Assembly (NCBI GenBank): GCA_016712315.1
Contig: JADJRG010000023.1
Coordinates: 255,543-319,542 of the forward strand
Source: Nannocystis sp.
Lineage (GTDB): Bacteria; Myxococcota_A; Polyangia; Nannocystales; Nannocystaceae
Length of the DNA stretch: 64,000 nucleotides
Reading direction: 5' to 3'
Shown piece after piece: positions 1-8,636 of this stretch (position 1 is the first letter of the stretch; every line of letters begins with the position of its first letter). Both the position numbers and the translations under genes were made by a program. The notes beneath the pieces were generated by a model, which made no database searches, was not told the origin of the DNA, and worked only from the letters and a program-made list of their open reading frames with translations.

Positions 1-387
1 GCGATCCAGCTCAGTTGGAACTACAACTATGGACAGGCCGGCGACGCCCTCGGCGTCGACCTGCTCAGCGACCCCGGGCTCGTCGCCAGCGACAGCAAGC
101 TGGCGATCCAGACCGCCCTGTGGTTCTGGATGACCCCACAGGCCCCCAAACCCGCCGCCCACGACGTCATGGCCGGGATCTGGCAGCCCAGCCCCGCCGA
201 CGTCGCCCAAGGCCGCCTCCCCGGCTATGGTTTGACCACAAACATCATCAACGGCGGCATCGAGTGCGGCAAGCCCACCACCCCCGCCGTCGAGGATCGC
301 GTCGGCTTCTTCACCCGCTACGCCCAGCAGCTCAGCGTCGACGTCGGCGACAACCTCTACTGCGACCAGATGGCCCCGTACATCTGA
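1..387 (+). CDS. GH19-family chitinase, C-terminal part
   Basis: Only the last 128 residues are present; the frame is open from base 1 to a TGA, so the gene starts outside the window. The fragment opens with AIQLSWNYNYGQAGDALG, which matches the substrate-cleft signature of glycoside hydrolase family 19 (xxIQLSWNYNYG). It continues with an ALWFWMTPQ segment and a Cys-containing C-terminal part ending in DNLYCDQMAPYI, as in bacterial GH19 chitinases. The family hydrolyses beta-1,4 bonds in chitin by inversion and bacterial members are usually secreted; the signal peptide and the catalytic Glu pair would lie upstream and cannot be seen. The next gene begins seven bases after the stop. In a predatory or saprophytic soil bacterium a secreted chitinase would fit, but that role is inferred. 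Confidence 0.85.
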   Translation, partial: AIQLSWNYNYGQAGDALGVDLLSDPGLVASDSKLAIQTALWFWMTPQAPKPAAHDVMAGIWQPSPADVAQGRLPGYGLTTNIINGGIECGKPTTPAVEDRVGFFTRYAQQLSVDVGDNLYCDQMAPYI

Positions 388-393
388 GCCCGC

Positions 394-1218
394 GTGCCGC
401 ACCACGACCCCCAACGCCCGCCGCTCGGCCTGCTCGGCGGCCTCGATCCCACCGGCGGCGCCGGGCTCCTGCGCGACCAGTGGACCGCGCGCACGATCGC
501 CCCCGATCTGCGGCTCTTACCCGTCATCAGCGCCTGGACCCGCCAAGGCGCCGGCGCCCCCGCGCGCGCCTACCCCCGCCCCTGGAGCGACGTCGCCGCC
601 GAGCTCGCCCCGCTCGCCCACGCCGCCGCCAGCGCGCCCGTCGTCCTCAAGATCGGCGTCGTCCCCCGCCACCACCTCGACGGCCTGATCGAGCTGCTCC
701 GCGCCCGCCCGGCGATCGCCGTCGTCTTCGATCCTGTCCTTTGGGCCAGCGACGGCGGCCCCCTGCTGGCCCCCGCGTCGCCAGGCGACTCGACCGAGAA
801 TTCTCCCCTCAAGGAGCAGCTCTGCCGGCTCGCCAGGCGCGCCGCGCTCCTCACCCCCAACCGCCTCGAGGCTGCCTGGCTCACCGGCCACGCCGCCGAT
901 GATCCGCGCCTCTTCACCGCCCTGCGGCGCGCCCTGGGCGGCGCCTCCTTCCTCCTCAAAGACGGCCACGGCAGCGGCCCCGACGTCACCGATCGCCTCT
1001 CTATCGCCGACAGCGCGCCGCTCCAGCTCACCCGCCCCCGCCTCGCCGGCCCCGACGTGCGCGGCACCGGCTGCGCCCTCGCCACCGCGATCGCCGTCCA
1101 CCTCGCCCGCGGCCTGCCGCTCCCCGAGGCCGTCCACCTCGCGATCACCTGGCTCGACCAAGCCCGCCAGCGCCCCCGCCCGGGCCCCGGCGGCCGCCTC
1201 CACCTCCCTGATCCGCCG

Positions 1219-1239
<21 letters not shown>
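394..1239 (+). CDS. ThiD-like hydroxymethylpyrimidine/phosphomethylpyrimidine kinase
   Basis: 281 residues from a GTG start. It belongs to the ribokinase-like kinases that phosphorylate hydroxymethylpyrimidine in thiamine synthesis. Motifs appear in the expected order: GGLDPTGGAGLL near residue 17 (usual AGSDPSGGAG), VVLKIGVVP, VFDPVLWASDGGPLL, LLTPNRLEAAWLTG, FLLKDGHGSG, and the anion-hole stretch VRGTGCALATAIAVHLARG near the C-terminus. Several positions depart from canonical ThiD (VRGTGC instead of HGTGC, LKDGHG instead of VKGGH), so the exact substrate is uncertain. No other thiamine genes are nearby. It follows the chitinase by seven bases but the two have no obvious link. The last 21 bases overlap the convergent lipoprotein gene on the other strand. 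Confidence 0.8.
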
Positions 1240-1839
<600 letters not shown>

Positions 1840-1935
1840 AGGTCGCAGGCTACCAGCCTTCGCGCCATCCCGCGCGCCGAGTCGTCCGCCGCCGAGCCCT
1901 CGCACCCCGTCGCGGCCCTCGTGTACCCTGGGGTC

Positions 1936-2712
1936 GTGCCTGTGACGTCTGGCTGGCAGCCATCTCCGCCTGGGGGCGCCGCTGCGCCGCCGCCTGGCGC
2001 GGCGCCGCCGGCCCCGCCCGCCGGCCCGATCTCCCTGATCGAACGCCCCCGGATCCGCGACCAAGGCGAGCTCGGCTGCTGCGTCTCGATCGCGATCGTC
2101 GGCGCCCTCGAGCTCCTGGTCCGCCGCGGCCGCGTCCTGCCCGAGCTCTCCCCGCTCTTCCACTACTGGCAGGCCCGCGTCGATCACAGCGTCGCCGCCC
2201 CCCTCTCGATCCTCACCGGCCTGCAAGCCGCCGCCCAGCACGGCGTCTGTCGGCAGGCCCTCCACCCGCACCCGCTCACCGTCCAGGGCGCCATGATCCC
2301 GCCGAGCCCAGCCGCCCAGGACGACGCCGCCGCCCTCGCCGCCGCCCGCTTCGATCCCGTCACCGGCGTCCGCCTCAGCCGCTACACCTTCGCCCGCCTC
2401 CCCGATCACCGACGCCACCACCACATCCGTCAGGCCCTCGCCGCCGCCCAGCCGGTCGTCCTCGGCTTCTGGTTGACCCCCGGCTACGCCGCGATCACCC
2501 CGCAAAGGCCCGTCCACAGCCGCGACCTCGAGCCCGTGCAGCGCGTCGGCCACGCCGTGCTCGTCGTCGCCGATCACCCGGCCCGGGGCCTGCGGATCGT
2601 CGACGCCGCCGGCCCTCGCTTCGGCGCGCGCGGCACCTGGTGGCTCCCTCATGATCTCCTCGACCAGAGCGCGCTCGTCCAGGAGTGCTGGAGCCTCCAG
2701 CGCCGCGCCTGA
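1936..2712 (+). CDS. Papain-like (C1A fold) cysteine peptidase homologue
   Basis: 258 residues from the GTG at 1936; GTG codons at 1921 and 1942 are alternatives. The 1936 start lies 12 bases after a TACCCT -10-like box. A Pro/Ala/Gly-rich leader is followed by RIRDQGELGCCVSIAI, aligning with the papain DQGxCGSCWAF motif so that the second Cys would be the nucleophile. VGHAVLVVAD supplies the His. The third catalytic position, normally the Asn of NSWG, reads IVDAAGPRFGARGTWWLP: the downstream G..FG.RG.WWLP frame is kept but the Asn is replaced by Asp. Either activity is altered or this is a non-catalytic homologue. No propeptide or signal peptide is evident, so it may act in the cytoplasm. 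The reading C1A-like is a motif call, not a search result. Confidence 0.7.
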   Translation: MPVTSGWQPSPPGGAAAPPPGAAPPAPPAGPISLIERPRIRDQGELGCCVSIAIVGALELLVRRGRVLPELSPLFHYWQARVDHSVAAPLSILTGLQAAAQHGVCRQALHPHPLTVQGAMIPPSPAAQDDAAALAAARFDPVTGVRLSRYTFARLPDHRRHHHIRQALAAAQPVVLGFWLTPGYAAITPQRPVHSRDLEPVQRVGHAVLVVADHPARGLRIVDAAGPRFGARGTWWLPHDLLDQSALVQECWSLQRRA

Positions 2713-2766
2713 GCGAGGGACAGAGAAATTCCGAGCCACCTCGAGCCCACGCCCACCGGAGTCACA

Positions 2767-4341
2767 ATGCGCCCACGCACCGCAGCAGCCCTCGCCGCCC
2801 TCACCCTGCTCAGCGCCTGCAACGCTGGCCACCGCGTCTACCACGCCTCCGTCGCCCCCGAGGGCGCCCAGGGCGTCTACTACGCGCTCCCACGGGCTGT
2901 CCTTGAGGTCAGCATCGACCTCGACGCCTACCACGAGGTCCGCGGCCCGTGCGCCGACGAAGCCGCCCTCAAGGCCAGCCTCGGCCTCGCCCCGCCCGTC
3001 CCCGCCGCCAAGCAAGGCAAGCCCGGGGCCGCCCGCCCCGTCCAGAGCGAGCCGCCGGCGCCGCCCGCTCCGCCGCGGATCGCCCTCACCGCCGCGCTCA
3101 GCAGCCGCGCCGAGCCCGACCCGGACGAGATCTACCTCATCGATCTCCGCGGTCGCCGCTTCAAGAGCGCCGCCGGCGAGGTCAACCTCACCCGCGACGG
3201 CGTGCTCACCGGCGCCACCATCACCGCCGAGGATCACGCCCTCGAGATCGGCCTCGCGGTCACCGGAGCCGCCCTCGACCTCACCACCAAGGCGCTCGGC
3301 GCCGTCTTCGCGGGCGACGATCGGAGCGGCGCCTGCGGCCTCTACGCCAACCGGATCCGCGACCTCCGCGGCCAACGCCAGGCGATCTACGCCGGCACCT
3401 GGCAGGGGCTGCCCGGCGGCCTCCCGCGCGACACCCTCGATCGCGTGCTCGCCGGCATCGACGCGCAGGAGGCCGCCATCACCGACCTCTTCGTCGTCCG
3501 CGAGGAGCGTCGGCGCCGCCTCATCCGCTGCGCGGTCACCCCTCGCGCCGTCGATCCGCTGCACACCCGCAGCGACGGCCGCGAGCTCGTCTTCCCGCTG
3601 CTCACCCTCGATCGCGCGACCGCCACCGTCAGCGCCATCGATCCCGCCGTGAGCTGCGAGATCCCCGCCGATCTCCGCCGCCCCGCCGCCCAACAGGGAG
3701 CGCCAGGCGGCGCGGTCACCGTCAGCCTCACCCTCCAGCTCCACCAAGATGACCTCGCCAGCCGCGTCGATCCCCTCGCCGGCTGCAAGGAGGCCGAAGA
3801 GGGCCGCTGCCTCGCCCCGCAGGGCCTTTTTTATCGTGTACCGCGCCACGTCACCGCGCTGGTCTGGTGGGCCGCCGATCGCGCTGAGGTCCTCACCAGC
3901 GAAGATCTCCAGGTCCCGCAGCTCGGCGCCACCCTCGCCCTCCCCGCCGACGCGATCAAGAAGCGCAGCGAGCAAGGCGTCGAGCTCTACCCCGACACCG
4001 GCGCCCTCAAGTCCCTGAACCACACCACCACCTCACACACCGCCGAGACCTTCCGGCCCGTCCTTGACCGCGCCGGAGGCCTCGTCGAGGCCGCCGCCGG
4101 CGCCGCGGGCCGCGACGACCAGCTCAGCCGCCTAGAGCGCGAGCGCGCCCGCCTCGAAGAGGAGGTGCGGATCAAAGAGGCCCGCGAGAAGCTCGGCCTC
4201 GATCGTCCCGGCGGCGGCGACGACGGCGACGGCGGCGGCGGCGGCGGTGGTAGTAGTACCGGCGGCGGCCGCGTCGAGTTTCCGCCGCTCGTTCTCCGAA
4301 AGCCCCCCCGCTCCCCTGTCGAGGCCCTCTCCGCCGACTGA
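2767..4341 (+). CDS. Large lipoprotein with C-terminal coiled coil and Gly-rich tail
   Basis: 524 residues. The N-terminus is a clear lipoprotein signal, MRPRTAAALAALTLLSAC with the lipobox Cys at 18. After it comes a domain with VYYALPRAVLEVSIDL, loosely resembling DUF4831-type proteins (weak similarity, my reading). A second half has an FYRVPRHVTALVWW segment that echoes the first, suggesting two related domains. Around residues 445-475 lies a charged coiled-coil stretch (LERERARLEEEVRIKEAREKLG), then a tract of about nine glycines and a proline-rich end. It is expected at the outer or inner membrane surface. The frame ends 10 bases before the next gene, so co-transcription with the acyltransferase is likely. 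Confidence 0.75.
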   Translation: MRPRTAAALAALTLLSACNAGHRVYHASVAPEGAQGVYYALPRAVLEVSIDLDAYHEVRGPCADEAALKASLGLAPPVPAAKQGKPGAARPVQSEPPAPPAPPRIALTAALSSRAEPDPDEIYLIDLRGRRFKSAAGEVNLTRDGVLTGATITAEDHALEIGLAVTGAALDLTTKALGAVFAGDDRSGACGLYANRIRDLRGQRQAIYAGTWQGLPGGLPRDTLDRVLAGIDAQEAAITDLFVVREERRRRLIRCAVTPRAVDPLHTRSDGRELVFPLLTLDRATATVSAIDPAVSCEIPADLRRPAAQQGAPGGAVTVSLTLQLHQDDLASRVDPLAGCKEAEEGRCLAPQGLFYRVPRHVTALVWWAADRAEVLTSEDLQVPQLGATLALPADAIKKRSEQGVELYPDTGALKSLNHTTTSHTAETFRPVLDRAGGLVEAAAGAAGRDDQLSRLERERARLEEEVRIKEAREKLGLDRPGGGDDGDGGGGGGGSSTGGGRVEFPPLVLRKPPRSPVEALSAD

Positions 4342-4351
4342 CGGAACCACC

Positions 4352-4915
4352 ATGATCTCACGACCCATCGGACGCGCCTGGCTCCGCTTCTTCGGCTGGA
4401 GGACCCAGGGGAGCATCGACCACCCCAAATTCGTCCTCATCGCCGCCCCGCACACCTCCAACTGGGACTTCCCTTTTATGGTCGCCGTCTCCTGGTCCCT
4501 CGGCATGGAGGTCCACTGGCTCGGCAAACACACCCTCTTTAAGGGCCTCTCTGGCCGCTTCTTCCGCGCCCTCGGCGGGATCCCCGTCGATCGCCGCTCC
4601 CGCCACAACCTCGTCGACCAGGTCGCCGAGCAGATCACCGCGGCCGAGCGGATCATCGTCGCTGTGCCGCCCGAGGGCACCCGCGGCAAGGTCGACGCCT
4701 GGAAGTCCGGCTTCTATCACATCGCCGTGCGCGCCGGCGTACCGATCGCGCTCGGCTTCCTCGACTTCGAGCGCCGCGTCGGCGGGGTCGGCGGCTACAT
4801 CTGGCCCTCGGGAGATGTCCGAAAGGACATGGACGAGATCCGCGCCTTCTACGCCGACATCCGCGGCAAGCACCCCGAGCTGGAGTCCCCGCCGCGCCTC
4901 CGCGACGAGGACTGA
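4352..4915 (+). CDS. PlsC-like glycerophospholipid acyltransferase
   Basis: 187 residues from the ATG at 4352, ten bases after the preceding stop; an earlier in-frame start would lie inside that gene. It carries the acyltransferase HX4D motif as HTSNWD (His34, Asp39) and the phosphate-binding EGTR motif as PPEGTRGK near residue 110, with GGIPVDRRS between them as in the lysophosphatidate acyltransferase family. Members transfer an acyl group to the sn-2 position of lysophosphatidate or related acceptors at the inner membrane. It is shorter than E. coli PlsC (about 245 residues) and lacks a strong N-terminal membrane helix, resembling the compact variants often seen in Bacteroidetes and Myxococcota. 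Acceptor and acyl donor cannot be told from sequence. Confidence 0.85.
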   Translation: MISRPIGRAWLRFFGWRTQGSIDHPKFVLIAAPHTSNWDFPFMVAVSWSLGMEVHWLGKHTLFKGLSGRFFRALGGIPVDRRSRHNLVDQVAEQITAAERIIVAVPPEGTRGKVDAWKSGFYHIAVRAGVPIALGFLDFERRVGGVGGYIWPSGDVRKDMDEIRAFYADIRGKHPELESPPRLRDED

Positions 4916-5125
4916 GCGGCCCGCCGCGCGACCCTGCCCCTCGGGTGGGCCACCTCACTCACGCGCGCCAGCGCGGACCGCCGCGCGTGGTGACCTCTCT
5001 GTCCCTATGGACCGGCCCGCAGCGCCCGCGAGACGCGGCCACGCGCGCCAGCGCCCGCCGCCGCTAATTTCGCCGCGAAGGCGGCGTCTCCCACCGTCGG
5101 GCAACCGTGGTACCAACCAACCCGC

Positions 5126-5629
5126 ATGGCCTCGCAAGCCTACGTCTTCGCCCACCGGGCGGTCCCGCATGAGGCCTTCCGCGATCCTGCGCGCTTCCTC
5201 GGGATCCTCAACGGCCCGGACGGCGAGCGCTACCTCCACGACCTCTGGCAGCACGCCGGCAACTACGCGGACGCCGAGACCCTGCGCGCCGACGAGGAGC
5301 CGCGCCACGAGCTCACCTTCACCAGCAACGGCGTGATCGCCTTGATCTGGCCGCCGCCGCCCGCTGAGGTCCCCGAGGCCCACATCGTCGGCGTCTTCGC
5401 CCGCCTCGCCGATCCCTACGCGACCACCCTGCGCGAGCTCTCGTGGATCCGCGTCTTCACCCTCGAGCAGGGCCACGACCACGCCCGCGACGAGCCCGTC
5501 AACATGCTCTGCGAGTGGACGGAGGACGGCACGCACCGCAGCCACGGCCGCGGCCCGGACAGCACCGAAGAGCGCCCCTTCATCGACGCCGTGCACACGA
5601 TCGTCCGCCGCGAGCCGCCCCGCGCCTGA
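5126..5629 (+). CDS. Hypothetical protein, 167 residues
   Basis: Soluble, acidic protein with no signal peptide or membrane segment and no motif I recognise. It has a fairly high content of His, Trp and Arg in its second half (LSWIRVFTLEQGHDHARDEP). The ATG at 5126 sits 15 bases after a TACCAA box and has no Shine-Dalgarno sequence, so a leaderless start is likely. Codons end almost entirely in G or C, supporting real coding. The gene stands alone: 210 bases separate it from the acyltransferase upstream and 70 bases containing a hairpin and a promoter separate it from the next gene. Confidence 0.65.
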   Translation: MASQAYVFAHRAVPHEAFRDPARFLGILNGPDGERYLHDLWQHAGNYADAETLRADEEPRHELTFTSNGVIALIWPPPPAEVPEAHIVGVFARLADPYATTLRELSWIRVFTLEQGHDHARDEPVNMLCEWTEDGTHRSHGRGPDSTEERPFIDAVHTIVRREPPRA

Positions 5630-5639
5630 TCAAGCGCCG

Positions 5640-5678
5640 GCCGCCGCGGGCGAGAGCGCCCTTGACACCCGCGGCGGC
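5640..5678. terminator. Hairpin, possible terminator
   Basis: An 11-bp perfect inverted repeat (5640-5650 with 5668-5678, GCCGCCGCGGG-type arms read from 5640 as GCCGCCGCGGG and its complement) around a 17-base loop, starting ten bases after the stop of the 5126 gene. No U-run follows. Its right arm overlaps the spacer of the next promoter, so the two functions could compete. Confidence 0.45.
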
Positions 5679-5689
5679 GCGCGTAATAG
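5662..5689 (+). promoter_or_regulatory. Sigma-70-like promoter for the 5700 gene
   Basis: A consensus -35 TTGACA (5662-5667), a 16-base spacer and TAATAG (5684-5689). The ATG at 5700 begins eleven bases after the -10 box and there is no Shine-Dalgarno sequence between them, so the transcript would be leaderless or nearly so. Confidence 0.6.
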
Positions 5690-5699
5690 CTCGCCCCCG

Positions 5700-6200
5700 A
5701 TGGGATTCTTCGACAAAGTAAAAAAGTTCTTCGGCGGTCAAGGCATGGCGGACGTCGCGATCACCGTGATCGAGCGCCAGCCCGCGGACAGCGCCTCCTT
5801 CCCGGTCACGGACTCCGTGCTCAAGGGCACCATGGTCATCACCGGCAAGCAGGAGTGCACCCTGCTCGCGACCAAGTACGAGATCTGGCTCTACATCAAG
5901 ACCCCCGAGGGCGAGAGCTCCTTCATCGTCGCCAGCGACGCCGACCCTGACCCCAACACCAGCTACAGCGACAACTGCCTCAAGATGCCCTGCCCCGTCG
6001 CCGTCGGCCAGGTGATCACCCAGCCCTGGATGGTCAGCGACGTCGATCTCTGCGCCGTGCTCGCCAAGAACGGCTACCCCGACCCCAACGCCGCCTGCGA
6101 GTCCCCCAGCGTCCGCCTGGTCGTCCGCTGCATCGCCGACGTCGAGGGCTCGCCCTTCGATCCGTCGGCCGAGGTCAACGTGCGCTTGACCCCCACCTGA
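5700..6200 (+). CDS. Hypothetical beta-rich protein, possibly Spo0M/arrestin-like
   Basis: 166 residues. It begins MGFFDKVKKFFGGQG, an amphipathic basic helix, followed by beta-strand-like segments: VAITVIERQPADSASFPVTDSVLKGTM and KGTMVITGKQECTLLATKYEIWLY. The layout recalls Spo0M-family arrestin-like proteins, which also start with a short helix and then a strand with a valine/glycine pattern about acquired groove residues, but identity is low and I would not assert it. Four cysteines lie in the second half. No signal peptide. Codon use has more A- and T-free third positions than chance and its own consensus promoter lies just upstream, so it is a real single gene. Confidence 0.7.
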   Translation: MGFFDKVKKFFGGQGMADVAITVIERQPADSASFPVTDSVLKGTMVITGKQECTLLATKYEIWLYIKTPEGESSFIVASDADPDPNTSYSDNCLKMPCPVAVGQVITQPWMVSDVDLCAVLAKNGYPDPNAACESPSVRLVVRCIADVEGSPFDPSAEVNVRLTPT

Positions 6201-6227
6201 TCCTCACCTGCACCTCGGGCCAGCCCG

Positions 6228-8564
6228 CTACTCGCCCGGCGCGAGCCGAGCGGGCACCCTGATCACGAACACCGAGCCGCGCCCCAGCTCGCTGTCGACG
6301 CTGACGTCGCCGCCGAGCATCCGGCAGAAGCGGCGCGTGATCGCCAGGCCCAGGCCTGTCCCGTCGAAGCGGCGCGTCGGCGAGTTATCGACCTGGGTGA
6401 ACGGCTCGAAGAGCGCGCTGATCTTCCCGCTCGGGATCCCGATCCCCTCGTCGCGCACCGCCAGCCAGATCCACGGCTGCCCGTCCACGGAGATCGAGTC
6501 GACCACCAGCTCGACCTGCCCGCGCGACGTGAACTTCGCCGCGTTGCTGAGCAGGTTGAGCAGCGACTGCCGCAGCTTGGTCCGGTCGGTGCGCGCCGGC
6601 AGCCGCTCCACCTTTCGGACCACCACCAGCGCGTTCTCGCGGCGCGCGATCATCGGGGTCACCGTCTCGCACACCTCCGCGACCAGGTCGAGCACGTCGA
6701 AGTCTTTGACGCTGACCTCGTGCTTGCCGGCCTCGATCTTCGACAGATCGAGGATATCGCTGATGATCCCGAGCAGGTGGTGCGCCGCCTGCAGCACCCG
6801 CCTAGCGTCCTCGGTCAGCCCCGTCAGCCCGCGCTCCGCCGTCTCCTCCGCGATCAGCTCGGTGTAGCCGATGATCGCGTTCAGCGGCGTCCGCAGCTCG
6901 TGGCTCATCTGCGCCAGGAACGTGCTCTTCGCCCGGTTCGCCGCCATCGCCTGGTCGCGCGCCGCCGCGTGCTCCGCGTTCAGCACCCGCAGCCGCTCCT
7001 CCTTGCGCTGCCCCTCCGCGACCTCCGCGCGCAGCGCCGACGCCTGCTCCTCCAGCGACCGCAGCAGCCCGCCCACCTGCTCCGCGAGGTGGTTGAAGCG
7101 CGCCGCCAGCACCCCGATCTCATCGTTCGCCATCACCGGCGCGCGCGCCTTGATCTCGCCGTCACCGAAGCGGCGCATCGCGTCGCCCACGTCGGAGAGC
7201 GACGCCCCGATCCGGCGCCCCAGCAGGATCGACCCGAGCGCCGCCAACGCCCCGACCACCAGCAGCGCGAGCTGCTCCTCTCGCTCGCTGCGGAGCTGAG
7301 CGGCCCGCGCCGCCGCCCCGTCCTCCGCCACCCGCACCGACCACGAGCTCGCCGCGAGCGCCGACGAGGCCCAGATCGACGGGGACCCCGCCGCCGCCTC
7401 CGCGGCCCCGCGCCCGCGCAGCAGCAGCTCGCCGCGCAGCCGCTCGTCGCTGACGATCTCGAAGACCACCATCGACTGCCCGGCGGCCGCCACCCACGCG
7501 TTCACCAGCTCTGGGTGGATCGCTGCGACCAGCGCCTGCTCGGCCCCGCGGATCGGCGCCACCGCGAACAGCAACAGCTCCTCATCGACCGCCGCGCTGG
7601 TGAACGACAGCCCCTTCGCGCGCGACGAGGCCAGCGCCGAGCCGACCGCCTCTCGCCCGCGGCTCGCCCCGCCGAGGTGCACCGCCGCGCCCCCGGTCGC
7701 CGCCACAAACACGCCCACCCACGCCCGCTGCTCGCCCGTCAGCGCCCGCAGCAGCGCCCGCTCCACCGCCGCCCCCGCCGCCGCCCGGGCCGCCGGATCC
7801 TCGGCCGCGGCGACCAACCGCCCGTCCTCTGCCAACCAGCGCAGCGCGTCGTCCAGGCGAGCGAGCCGCGCGTCGAGCACGCTCGCGATCACCTGCGCGT
7901 CGCGCTCGACCCGGGCCGAGATCTGCGCCTGAGCGCGCTCTCCAGCGCCGCCGGCGCGGCTGAGGCGATAGATCCCGAACGGCAACAAGCCGGCCGCGAG
8001 GAACGCCAAGGAGAGCTTCGTCGCGAACGGGTAGCTGCGAAACTGCCGCGCCGCCAGCCCGCCTAGCAGCGCCAGCGCCGCGTACGAGGCCGCCGCCGAG
8101 CGCTCACGCGCGGCCTCGCTGAGCCCCGCGCGAAACCCCGGCTCCGCCAGCTCGATCACCCCCACCAGCCCGAAGTACACGAACACCACGTACAACCATC
8201 GATCGCAGCGCTCCCTGGGCAGCGCCCGCGGCGCGGCCACCAGCACCAGCACCAGCAGCACCAGCGCCAGCAGCGTCGTGTTCGCGTCGACCGTCGACGT
8301 CACCAGCGCCCCGGCCGCGAAGCAGGCCGCCAACAGCCGCTCGAGCGCGCGCTGCGGCGCACCACCCTCGGCGACCCGGTGCAGCCACAGCAGCAGGCCG
8401 ATCGCCGCCGCCGAGGCCCCACCGACCGGCCCGTACCCCGCGCCGCCTTCGACGATCGCCCCGACGATCGAGATCGCCAGCGACGCCGCCGCGAGCGCGA
8501 TGAAGACGCGCAGGAGGGCGCTCACGAAGCGCTGCTCCGGCGGCGCGGGGTCGCCGATCGTCAT
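6228..8564 (-). CDS. Membrane sensor histidine kinase with HAMP domain
   Basis: 778 residues. The N-terminal quarter contains about six hydrophobic segments (first near residues 16-40). It is followed by a roughly 230-residue sensor stretch and a further membrane helix near 430-450 (LALLVVGALAALGSILLG). A HAMP domain (MRRFGDGEIKARAP, then NDEIGVLAARFNHLAEQVG) and a coiled coil lead to a HisKA domain with SHELRTPLNAIIGYTELI, the phosphorylated His being residue 555. The HATPase_c domain shows the N box LLNLLSNAAKFT, G1 DEGIGIP, F box FEPFTQVD and G2 GTGLGLAI. It is thus a complete hybrid-less histidine kinase acting on an unknown response regulator; none is adjacent. Stands alone between convergent and same-strand neighbours. 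Confidence 0.93.
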   Translation of the reverse strand: MTIGDPAPPEQRFVSALLRVFIALAAASLAISIVGAIVEGGAGYGPVGGASAAAIGLLLWLHRVAEGGAPQRALERLLAACFAAGALVTSTVDANTTLLALVLLVLVLVAAPRALPRERCDRWLYVVFVYFGLVGVIELAEPGFRAGLSEAARERSAAASYAALALLGGLAARQFRSYPFATKLSLAFLAAGLLPFGIYRLSRAGGAGERAQAQISARVERDAQVIASVLDARLARLDDALRWLAEDGRLVAAAEDPAARAAAGAAVERALLRALTGEQRAWVGVFVAATGGAAVHLGGASRGREAVGSALASSRAKGLSFTSAAVDEELLLFAVAPIRGAEQALVAAIHPELVNAWVAAAGQSMVVFEIVSDERLRGELLLRGRGAAEAAAGSPSIWASSALAASSWSVRVAEDGAAARAAQLRSEREEQLALLVVGALAALGSILLGRRIGASLSDVGDAMRRFGDGEIKARAPVMANDEIGVLAARFNHLAEQVGGLLRSLEEQASALRAEVAEGQRKEERLRVLNAEHAAARDQAMAANRAKSTFLAQMSHELRTPLNAIIGYTELIAEETAERGLTGLTEDARRVLQAAHHLLGIISDILDLSKIEAGKHEVSVKDFDVLDLVAEVCETVTPMIARRENALVVVRKVERLPARTDRTKLRQSLLNLLSNAAKFTSRGQVELVVDSISVDGQPWIWLAVRDEGIGIPSGKISALFEPFTQVDNSPTRRFDGTGLGLAITRRFCRMLGGDVSVDSELGRGSVFVIRVPARLAPGE

Positions 8565-8636
8565 GCGCTCTCATTTTGTCACAGCCACCTATTCGCAACT
8601 ACCGCAAGCGACCGCGCACCCGCGCGCGCTCGCCGA

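Noticed and set aside
1840..4023. A 934-codon minus-strand reading frame extending the 1219-1839 lipoprotein upstream
   Set aside because: It is antisense to two well-supported plus-strand genes, its start has no signal sequence, and its composition (Gly/Ala/Glu/Val repeats) is the usual shadow of GC-rich coding DNA.
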